Part shown: positions 57,577-64,000 of the stretch, piece by piece
Position numbering within the stretch: the stretch's first letter is position 1
Layout: the number at the start of each line of letters is the position of its first letter
Assembly: GCF_022809355.1 (NCBI RefSeq)
Contig: NZ_JAKZMM010000007.1
Span: forward strand, 62,001 to 126,000
Direction: 5' to 3'
Length of the DNA: 64,000 nucleotides
Source of the DNA: Parabacteroides faecalis
GTDB taxonomy: Bacteria; Bacteroidota; Bacteroidia; Bacteroidales; Tannerellaceae
Program-made: the position numbers and the translations under genes
The notes under the pieces: model-generated
What the model was told of the DNA's origin: nothing
Seen by the model: the letters and a program-made list of their open reading frames with translations, nothing else
The model's database searches: none

Positions 57577-57948
57577 ATGAAACGATTCTTACTATTGATT
57601 GCCTTGGTCGTAGCGGCAATTAGTGTACAAGCAGCAGACATTACAGTTATTACAACAGCGTTAAAAACGGGAAATGCTACGAATTTACAGACATGTATGG
57701 ATAAATCTGTCGATATGGCTCTTGCCGATAAATCAAAGATTTGCAATGCGCAAGAAGCTGTTTCGATGTTGAATGGCTTTTTTAGTTCAAACAAGCCTTC
57801 TGCTTTTTCTTTGTTACACCATGCGGATAAAAAAGACAGTGGTTTTTTGGTGGCTAAACTGACGGCTGGTAATAAATCTTATCGGGTTAATGTGACGTAT
57901 AAAGTAGAAGGAGATAAGGTAGTAATACAATCAATCAGAATAGAATAA
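57577..57948 (+). CDS. DUF4783 secreted protein
   Basis: A 123-residue protein with a signal peptide (ends SVQAA) and an NTF2-like fold sequence (NAQEAVSMLNGFFSSNKPS and KSYRVNVTYKVEGDKVVI) typical of DUF4783 proteins. These are found beside nadC in many Bacteroidales. The ATG at 57577 is chosen; the frame extends upstream to 57493 beyond the -7 box TATCTTTG (57541-57548). It ends 9 bp before nadC, so the two share a transcript. Function unknown. Confidence 0.85.
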   Translation: MKRFLLLIALVVAAISVQAADITVITTALKTGNATNLQTCMDKSVDMALADKSKICNAQEAVSMLNGFFSSNKPSAFSLLHHADKKDSGFLVAKLTAGNKSYRVNVTYKVEGDKVVIQSIRIE

Positions 57949-57957
57949 TTTCAGAAG

Positions 57958-58815
57958 ATGAACGTAAAAGAAACAAAAGAACAGCTTATTGCCGAATTGA
58001 TCCGTTTGGCATTTGCCGAAGATATCGGTGACGGCGATCATACAACCTTGTGTTGTATTCCGGCTACGGAAATGGGAAAAAGCCAGTTAATCGTGAAAGA
58101 AGATGGTGTTTTGGCAGGAGTAGAAATGGCCCGTCTGATTTTCCATACATTTGATCCGGAACTGAAAATGACGACTTTCATTCAGGATGGTACGGAAGTG
58201 AAGAAAGGTGACATTGCCTTTGTAGTAGAAGGTAAGGTACAATCATTACTGCAAACCGAGCGTCTGATGCTAAATGTTATGCAACGTATGAGTGGTATTG
58301 CAACAACAACTCGCAAATATGTGAAAGCATTGGAAGGAACAAAAACACGTGTGTTGGATACGCGTAAGACAACGCCGGGACTTCGTATGATTGAGAAAGA
58401 AGCCGTTCGTATCGGTGGTGGTGTAAACCATCGGATTGGTTTGTTTGATATGATCTTGTTGAAGGATAATCATGTTGACTTTGCCGGTGGCATTGAAGCT
58501 GCTATCACTCGTTGCCATGAGTATCTGAAAGAAAAACATAAGGATTTGAAGATTGAAATTGAAGTCCGTAATTTTGATGAAATTCAGCAAGTATTGAAAA
58601 TTGGAGGTGTTGATCGTATCATGCTGGATAACTTTACACCTGAAAATACGAAGAAAGCTGTAGAAATGATCGGTGGACGTTTTGAAATCGAATCATCCGG
58701 AGGAATCACTTTTGATACTTTGCGTCAGTACGCTGAGTGTGGAGTTGATTTTATTTCGGTAGGAGCTTTGACTCATTCTGTAAAAGGTTTGGATATGAGC
58801 TTTAAAGCTTGTTGA
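57958..58815 (+). CDS. nadC: Nicotinate-nucleotide pyrophosphorylase
   Basis: A 285-residue quinolinate phosphoribosyltransferase of NAD synthesis. Signatures: EDIGDGDHTTLCCIPA, DTRKTTPGLRMIEKEAV (about 137-153), GGGVNHRIGLFDMILLKDNH and the phosphate-binding ESSGGITFDTLRQYA. Complete, with normal length. It sits after the DUF4783 gene and before two hairpins. Confidence 0.96.
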   Translation: MNVKETKEQLIAELIRLAFAEDIGDGDHTTLCCIPATEMGKSQLIVKEDGVLAGVEMARLIFHTFDPELKMTTFIQDGTEVKKGDIAFVVEGKVQSLLQTERLMLNVMQRMSGIATTTRKYVKALEGTKTRVLDTRKTTPGLRMIEKEAVRIGGGVNHRIGLFDMILLKDNHVDFAGGIEAAITRCHEYLKEKHKDLKIEIEVRNFDEIQQVLKIGGVDRIMLDNFTPENTKKAVEMIGGRFEIESSGGITFDTLRQYAECGVDFISVGALTHSVKGLDMSFKAC

Positions 58816-58835
58816 TAATCTTTACGATATAAAAA

Positions 58836-58921
58836 AGAAGAGAGGGAATTGTCTCTTCTCAAAATAAACGAGAATCGTTTTTGAATCTAATAAATTTTGA
58901 AAACGATTCTCGTTTATTTTG
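58836..58921. terminator. Tandem hairpins after nadC, the second a perfect 22-bp inverted repeat
   Basis: The first hairpin pairs AGAAGAGA (58836-58843) with TCTCTTCT (58852-58859). The second, directly adjacent, pairs 22 bp at 58860-58881 (CAAAATAAACGAGAATCGTT and two more) with 58900-58921 without mismatch around an 18-bp AT spacer. The rest of the gap up to 59149 is AT-rich and shows no ORF. Confidence 0.7.
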
Positions 58922-59149
58922 TTTTCTATATTAGTCCTTTTGGAACTATTGAAAAGCCATTTACGCCCGAATGAAAGGAAATATATGGAGTTGAAATAAT
59001 ATTGGGAATTTAATGATAAATAGAAAATTCTGTATATCTTTACCAAATATTGAACATTTTCTAAAAAAATAACCGATTTAAAAATGAAAAATACAATTAA
59101 GTCCCAAAAGAACTTTGTTGCTTATTAAGGACTTTAAGTAATTAGAACT

Positions 59150-59728
59150 ATGGAAGTTGATAAGAAAATACTGGAACGTTTGAAAAAAGGAGACGAAAGT
59201 GCTTTTGAATCCTTATTCTGGCAATACAACTCCCATATATACAATTTTGTCCTTTCTATCTTATACGATAAATCATTGGCAGAAGATATTACACAGACTG
59301 TTTTTTTGAAAATATGGGAAACTCATGAGCGGATAGATCCTGAACAAGGCATCAATGCTTACCTTTTTACGATTGCTCGACATTTGGTTTATAAGGAAAC
59401 AGAGAAAAAATTGATTTTTGAACAGGCATCGGATGTTATTTCTTCCTCTTCGGTTGATGATGATTCTGCATTGGAAAAACAGATGGAAGCCAATTCTTTA
59501 CGTGATTATATCTTACAATTGATTGAGGAGTTGCCTCCAGCCCGGAAAATGATTTTTAGTCTGAGTCGTTTTGAACATCTTTCAAATAAAGAAATAGCCA
59601 CTCGGCTCTCTATATCAGAAAAAACGGTAGAGACTCAAATTTACCGTTCACTTCAGTTCTTACGTGAGAAATTATCTTCGGATGTGTTTTTGGCTTGTTT
59701 TCTGATTTTTCTGGCAAATCGACTTTAA
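59150..59728 (+). CDS. ECF RNA polymerase sigma factor
   Basis: A 192-residue sigma-70 family protein with region 2 (ALFWQYNSHIYNFVLSILYDKSLAEDITQTVFLKIWETH, key residues DITQTVFLKIW) and region 4 helix-turn-helix (HLSNKEIATRLSISEKTVETQIYRSL, key residues SNKEIATRLSISEKTV). Bacteroidales ECF factors of this type usually precede a FecR anti-sigma gene; none follows here. The C-terminal hydrophobic segment (FLACFLIFLANRL) is typical of the group. The next gene is an oxidoreductase, 101 bp on. Confidence 0.92.
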   Translation: MEVDKKILERLKKGDESAFESLFWQYNSHIYNFVLSILYDKSLAEDITQTVFLKIWETHERIDPEQGINAYLFTIARHLVYKETEKKLIFEQASDVISSSSVDDDSALEKQMEANSLRDYILQLIEELPPARKMIFSLSRFEHLSNKEIATRLSISEKTVETQIYRSLQFLREKLSSDVFLACFLIFLANRL

Positions 59729-59829
59729 AGACTAGGAAATAAGGAAGGAATACCGTATTTTTGGTCTTGGCTGAAGAATAAATCAGATTGGAGTAAGATC
59801 TTTATTGTAGAACTTTATTATAAAATGTC

Positions 59830-61167
59830 ATGGAAAAACAAACGAAAAAGATGAACCGTCGTGAATTTTTAGGTTTATCAGCTTTAGGATTGGCTAGCTT
59901 TACGATTCTGCCCAGCTGGTCGGTTAATGGACAAAAATATGCACCGAGTGATCGGATCGTCTTTGGCTTTATTGGTTTGGGCCGTCAGGGAATGAGTGAT
60001 TTCTATGCAGCTTCCAATTGTCCGGGAGTTCAAGTGGTGGCCGGATGTGATGTAGATGCCTTGAAAAGAGAGCGTTTTATGAAGCGAGTTACCGAGTGGC
60101 AAAAGAAAACCGGCTGGAATCCCCGTTGTGATACTTACGAATTTTATGAGGAAATGCTGGATCGGAAAGATATAGATGTTGTATCTATTGCTACTCCTGA
60201 CCATTGGCATGCTTTGGCTGCCATCCATGCTTGCCAGGCATCTAAAGATGTCTATCTGCAGAAACCGCTGACTTATACGATTTCTGAAAGTATAGCTTTG
60301 GTGCGTGCTGTCCGGGCCAACGACCGGGTATTACAAGTGGGAAGTCAGCAACGCTCAGACCGCGAATTCCAACGGGCAATAGAATTGGTGCGTGCCGGTG
60401 CGATTGGTCATATAGAAAGTGTTCAGGTTCATATTGGAGAACCTCCTAAACCGTTTGATTTGCCAGAAGTACCGGTTCCTCCTTATTTGAATTTCAATGC
60501 CTGGATGGGACCGCTTACGAGTCCGAACGTGCATTATCATCCGGATATGTGTCCGCCAATTGATAATCCGGAAATGGAAGAAAAAGGTCCGTGGGCAGTT
60601 TGGCGTAATTATCGGGAGACAGGAAATGGTTATACAGGCGATTGGGGTGCTCATCATTATGATATCACACAAGCCGCATTAGGTATGGATGGGTCTGGTC
60701 CTGTTGAATATATTCCGGCCGGATATAACGGAACGAAATATTGTACGATGAAATATGCGGATGGAATAGTCGTAACCGAACAGGTGATAGAAAACTTCCG
60801 GAAAGATAATCCCAACGAACTTGGTATTAAATTTATAGGAACAAAGGGTTGGCTGAAAGTAGCTCGCGGTTACATAGAATGTTCAGATCCTTCTCTGGTG
60901 AAAGATACGCCGATGGGAGCAGAAGTGTCTCATATGCAGAATTTTGTTAATTGTATCCGTTCGCGCCGGAATCCAATCGCTCCGGTAGAAGTAGGTTGCA
61001 GTACCAATATTATGTGTTGTCTGAATAATATCGCTCATGAGCTGGGTCGCCCGGTGAAGTGGGATCCGGCCACATTAAGCTTTGGCGATGATGTAGAAGC
61101 AGCCAATCATCGGCTTTATTACTATAAATATCGGAATCCTTATACCTTGCCTTATTGGGATAAATAA
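59830..61167 (+). CDS. Tat-exported Gfo/Idh/MocA-family oxidoreductase
   Basis: A 445-residue NAD(P)-dependent oxidoreductase with a twin-arginine signal (NRREFLGLSALGLASF, about 9-24). The Rossmann motif is GFIGLGRQGM (about 46-55); the catalytic region includes DHWHALAAIHAC and KDVYLQKPLTYT with the conserved Lys-Pro. Members act on sugars; related Bacteroidales enzymes cleave glycosidic bonds by transient oxidation. The product would act in the periplasm. A terminator follows at 61196-61231. Confidence 0.92.
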   Translation: MEKQTKKMNRREFLGLSALGLASFTILPSWSVNGQKYAPSDRIVFGFIGLGRQGMSDFYAASNCPGVQVVAGCDVDALKRERFMKRVTEWQKKTGWNPRCDTYEFYEEMLDRKDIDVVSIATPDHWHALAAIHACQASKDVYLQKPLTYTISESIALVRAVRANDRVLQVGSQQRSDREFQRAIELVRAGAIGHIESVQVHIGEPPKPFDLPEVPVPPYLNFNAWMGPLTSPNVHYHPDMCPPIDNPEMEEKGPWAVWRNYRETGNGYTGDWGAHHYDITQAALGMDGSGPVEYIPAGYNGTKYCTMKYADGIVVTEQVIENFRKDNPNELGIKFIGTKGWLKVARGYIECSDPSLVKDTPMGAEVSHMQNFVNCIRSRRNPIAPVEVGCSTNIMCCLNNIAHELGRPVKWDPATLSFGDDVEAANHRLYYYKYRNPYTLPYWDK

Positions 61168-61195
61168 CAACTGATTTCCTGCCTAGGAATGATTT

Positions 61196-61231
61196 AAAAA
61201 GAGGGTTTGTTAAAAAGTACACCCTCTTTTT
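61196..61231 (+). terminator. Terminator after the MocA-type gene
   Basis: An 11-bp stem, AAAAAGAGGGT (61196-61206) with ACCCTCTTTTT (61221-61231), 14-base loop, 29 bp past the stop codon. Confidence 0.8.
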
Positions 61232-61239
61232 GTCTATTA

Positions 61240-61990
61240 GTCTTGTCTAGTCCTAAAATAGCGTTACATGTAAAAAAAGTAACAGTATGGAAAAGACAGA
61301 AACAAAGTACGTTAAATGTACCTAAAGAGTTACAGCATGTCCTTTAAATTATCAGTAGTGTAAGAGAGCGAAGCAAGAAAAGTAAGTTTAGGTTCCTTTT
61401 GGCATAAATATGGGATACAAGGATGCTATACAGTTAAGAGTTGGATCTAAAAATATGTAACTTTGATATATCAAACAAATTCCACACGCCTATGGGAAAT
61501 AGTAAGGATCAGAACTACTTGAGCTAGAGTATAAATAAGGTTGCTGGAACGTAAAAATGCCCGTTGAAAAAAGAAACTAAGGCGGAAAAATCTGAAAAAT
61601 AGTTTTTTTAGATATGATGATAAATATGGCAAAGAAGGAATATAATATTAACATACGAAAAACTTCTATCCCGAGCACTCATCTAATATAAGGAAGAAAA
61701 ACACATAAGTATCAGAGGAATCTGCCTACTACTCGAGATAAGTAGGCTGAGATATTACCGTTAAAAGTGGAATATAAATTGAAGTCGATAAAAAGCGACG
61801 AAAGTTGTAGAAATGATACAGAGTATCCGTTTGGAGTTGTATAGGAACTCGTAAACTTTATTATATGCTTTATCAGCCGTTAAAGGAGAAAAAAGTTAGT
61901 AGAGACAATGTTAAGATCTTAATGAATAAGGTTAAAGGTCGTAAGATCTCCTTCGTCCTATAAAATAGTTATAATACACACAACATTTAG
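61240..61990 (+). pseudogene. Decayed IS3-family insertion element (orfA/orfB remnant)
   Basis: No long frame is open, but conceptual translation in shifting frames gives recognisable pieces of IS3-type transposases: an OrfA-like KYGIQG and tVKSWI region (about 61400-61460), then KNARxKKKLRRKNLKNSFFRYDDKYGKE-type coiled coil (about 61550-61640) and EYNINIRK (61638-61661), then OrfB-like ICLLLEISRLRYYR (about 61700) and MIQSIRLEL (61813-61839). Several stops and frameshifts interrupt it and the catalytic DDE part is missing. The rest of the gap to 62227 is AT-rich without genes. Confidence 0.6.
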
Positions 61991-62227
61991 GAGTATGGTT
62001 TGTTCTAATGTTTACGTTTTTATCTTCTAGAATATATCTTTCATGTTAATGGAAAAATTCCTAATAAAATTCATCTGTTATACAATATATTTCTGTAATT
62101 TTACTCTCTGTGAACATAGAGATAATCGTTTAATTGTTATTATAAGTTAAATAGTTATAGCTATATGATTGATATTTAAATAGATACTTTAATTATATTG
62201 AACTAACTTATTTGATATTATTAACTA

Positions 62228-62254
62228 GAGGGCGTATTGCTCCAATACGTCCTC
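62228..62254 (+). promoter_or_regulatory. 12-bp hairpin in the leader of the GH3 gene
   Basis: GAGGGCGTATTG (62228-62239) pairs with CAATACGTCCTC (62243-62254), one G-T pair, loop CTC, followed by TTATTT. It lies 15 bp before the GH3 start codon. It may be a terminator-like attenuator or the end of an upstream transcript from the decayed IS. Confidence 0.6.
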
Positions 62255-62268
62255 TTATTTAGGTAAAT

Positions 62269-64000
62269 ATGATGAATCTTAAACTATTTATAGGTGTATT
62301 ATGCATTATTTCTATATTTAATTCAAATGTTTGTGCTCAGGATTTATTATATAGAAATGAAAATGCTCCCATGCATGATAGAATTGTTAATTTACTTTCT
62401 ATACTGACTGTTGAGGAAAAAATAAGTTTATTGCGGGCAACATCACCTGGTATTCCTCGATTGAATATTGAAAAATATTATCACGGAAATGAGGCCTTAC
62501 ATGGTGTAGTTCGTCCTGGTAATTTTACAGTTTTCCCTCAAGCTATTGGTTTGGCATCAATGTGGAATCCTAAATTACATTATGAGATTGCTACTGTTAT
62601 ATCGGACGAAGCGAGAGCTCGTTGGAATGAATTATGTTTAGGAAAAGAGCAATTAGGTCAGTTTAGTGATTTGTTGACATTTTGGTCCCCAACAGTAAAT
62701 ATGGCAAGAGATCCGCGTTGGGGACGTACACCGGAAACTTATGGTGAAGATCCTTATCTATCGGGAGTTTTGGGTAAACAATTTGTTAAAGGACTTCAAG
62801 GAAATCATCCACGTTATTTGAAAGTTGTTTCAACTCCTAAACATTTTGCAGCCAATAACGAAGAACATAACCGGTTTGAATGTAATCCTCAAATATCAGA
62901 AAAACAACTTCGTGAATATTATTTGCCGGCTTTTGAATCATGTGTAGTTGACGGAAATTCAGAATCTATAATGACGGCTTATAATGCAATTAATGATGTA
63001 CCCTGTACATTAAATACTTGGTTAATTCAAAAAGTTCTACGTGGAGATTGGAATTTTGATGGCTATGTTGTATCAGATTGTGGTGGTCCAGGGCTTTTGG
63101 TGAATGGCCATCATTATGTTAAGACGAAGGAAGCAGCAGCGACTTTGTCTATTAAGGCTGGGTTAGATTTGGAATGTGGCGATGACGTTTATATAGAACC
63201 TTTATTGAACGCTTATAAATTAGGTATGGTTTCTGATGCTGATATAGACTCAGCTGCTTATCATGTATTACGAGCAAGAATGAGGTTAGGTTTATTTGAT
63301 GATCCAAATCATAATCCATATAATAAAATTTCTCCATCAATAATAGGTTCTGAATCTCATAAGGCATTGGCATTGGAAGCTGCAAGGCAAAGCATCGTTC
63401 TTTTGAAAAATGAAAATAATATTCTTCCTATCAATTTAAAGAAACTGAAATCTATAGCTGTTGTAGGTATTAATGCTGGAAGTTGTGAGTTTGGTGATTA
63501 TAGTGGAACGCCTGTAGGAGAACCAATTTCTATTTTGCAAGGAATCAAAGATAGAGTTGGTGATAAGGTTAAAGTAAATTATGCTCCGTGGGTTTCTTCC
63601 CAAGATGGTTATGAACTAATTGATAAGTCATATTTTCCTAATGGACTTACAGCCAAATATTTTACTTCAAATGATTTGAAAGGGACATATAAAGAGCGGA
63701 TAGATGATTGGGTTAATTTTGAGCCTGCGAATCAAGCACCAGATCCTTTTTTACCTAAATCTCCTGTATCTATACAATGGCAGGGAGATTTATGTCCTAA
63801 TATTTCAGGAAAGTATACGATAGGTTTTAAAACGGATGATGGTTGTCGTTTATATATAGATGATAAATTACTAATTGACTCATGGAGAACTCGGTCAGCC
63901 GAGACTGATCAGGTTGAATTAGAACTTAAGGCAGGTCAAAAATATAAGATTGTAGCAGAGTATTTTGATTCAGGGGGTGAAGCCTTAGCTAAATTATATT
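62269..64000 (+). CDS. GH3 beta-glycosidase with PA14-like segment, 5' part
   Basis: The frame is open to the window end (577 codons). A signal peptide (ends NVCAQ) precedes a GH3 barrel: YYHGNEALHGV, ARDPRWGRTPETYGEDPYLSG and STPKHFAANNEEHNR, with the nucleophile region DGYVVSDCGG (about 265-274). Residues from about 465 (LTAKYFTSNDLKGT, then GKYTIGFKTDDGCRLYIDDKLLID) look like a PA14 carbohydrate-binding domain inserted in the second GH3 domain. Substrates of such enzymes are beta-glucosides or xylosides. It is AT-richer than the genes before it. Two adjacent ATG codons (62269, 62272) are possible starts. Confidence 0.9.
   Translation, partial: MMNLKLFIGVLCIISIFNSNVCAQDLLYRNENAPMHDRIVNLLSILTVEEKISLLRATSPGIPRLNIEKYYHGNEALHGVVRPGNFTVFPQAIGLASMWNPKLHYEIATVISDEARARWNELCLGKEQLGQFSDLLTFWSPTVNMARDPRWGRTPETYGEDPYLSGVLGKQFVKGLQGNHPRYLKVVSTPKHFAANNEEHNRFECNPQISEKQLREYYLPAFESCVVDGNSESIMTAYNAINDVPCTLNTWLIQKVLRGDWNFDGYVVSDCGGPGLLVNGHHYVKTKEAAATLSIKAGLDLECGDDVYIEPLLNAYKLGMVSDADIDSAAYHVLRARMRLGLFDDPNHNPYNKISPSIIGSESHKALALEAARQSIVLLKNENNILPINLKKLKSIAVVGINAGSCEFGDYSGTPVGEPISILQGIKDRVGDKVKVNYAPWVSSQDGYELIDKSYFPNGLTAKYFTSNDLKGTYKERIDDWVNFEPANQAPDPFLPKSPVSIQWQGDLCPNISGKYTIGFKTDDGCRLYIDDKLLIDSWRTRSAETDQVELELKAGQKYKIVAEYFDSGGEALAKLY

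Overview
The window is Bacteroidales DNA, most likely Bacteroides or Parabacteroides. Evidence: a complete CTnDOT-type tra/mob set, an RteC-type regulator, several TAnnTTTG -7 boxes, and a chromosomal part with fucosidase (GH95), GH3 and TPR-regulator genes. The genus is an inference.

Positions 1 to about 37150 are the right-hand part of an integrative conjugative element (ICE). It ends in a 3' remnant of a tRNA-Ser gene (37128-37150); the left end lies outside the window. In order it holds: small accessory ORFs; the tra operon on the minus strand (traA,B,D,E,F,G, a DUF3876 lipoprotein, traI to traO, and a DUF3872/TraQ protein) for the mating channel; a divergent plus-strand mobABC unit (relaxosome protein, relaxase, coupling ATPase) behind a probable oriT; an AbiE toxin-antitoxin pair; an 11-bp iteron array; a DUF4099/DUF3945 protein and topoisomerase III; a RibD-like reductase with a structured leader; a primase-helicase, an HTH protein, RteC and an AraC regulator.

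The most striking part is 28.0-36.8 kb. A XerC/D-type tyrosine recombinase, preceded by a TetR gene and a 20-bp palindromic operator, is followed on the same strand by an AT-rich array of short orphan genes. One gene matches a type VI secretion immunity protein (GAD-like/DUF1851, Tdi1 type), one is an ankyrin-repeat protein, and three are small membrane proteins of one common architecture. Nine imperfect hairpin sites of about 46-50 bp punctuate the array, one after each of nine genes. The hairpins differ in stem sequence but keep their pairing, keep an asymmetric internal loop (eight of nine) and keep the ends TAATGG and GTTA. This is the layout of integron gene cassettes with attC sites, and it fits the recombinase-associated acquired interbacterial defence (rAID) clusters described in gut Bacteroidales. 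A 13-bp direct repeat just past the recombinase stop codon may be the attI-like entry site.

From 37.15 kb to the end is chromosome: an ABC transporter pair; a two-component system, MgtA P-type ATPase and porin with four 11-bp direct repeats in front of mgtA; a DUF4186-GNAT fusion; GH95 fucosidase; ung; a PatB-type lyase; slyD; aroC; a TPR/HTH regulator; a lipoprotein; a hydroxyacid dehydrogenase; rlmH; a DUF4783 protein; nadC; an ECF sigma factor; a Tat-exported Gfo/Idh/MocA oxidoreductase; a decayed IS3-family element; and the start of a GH3 glycosidase with a PA14-like segment that runs off the window.
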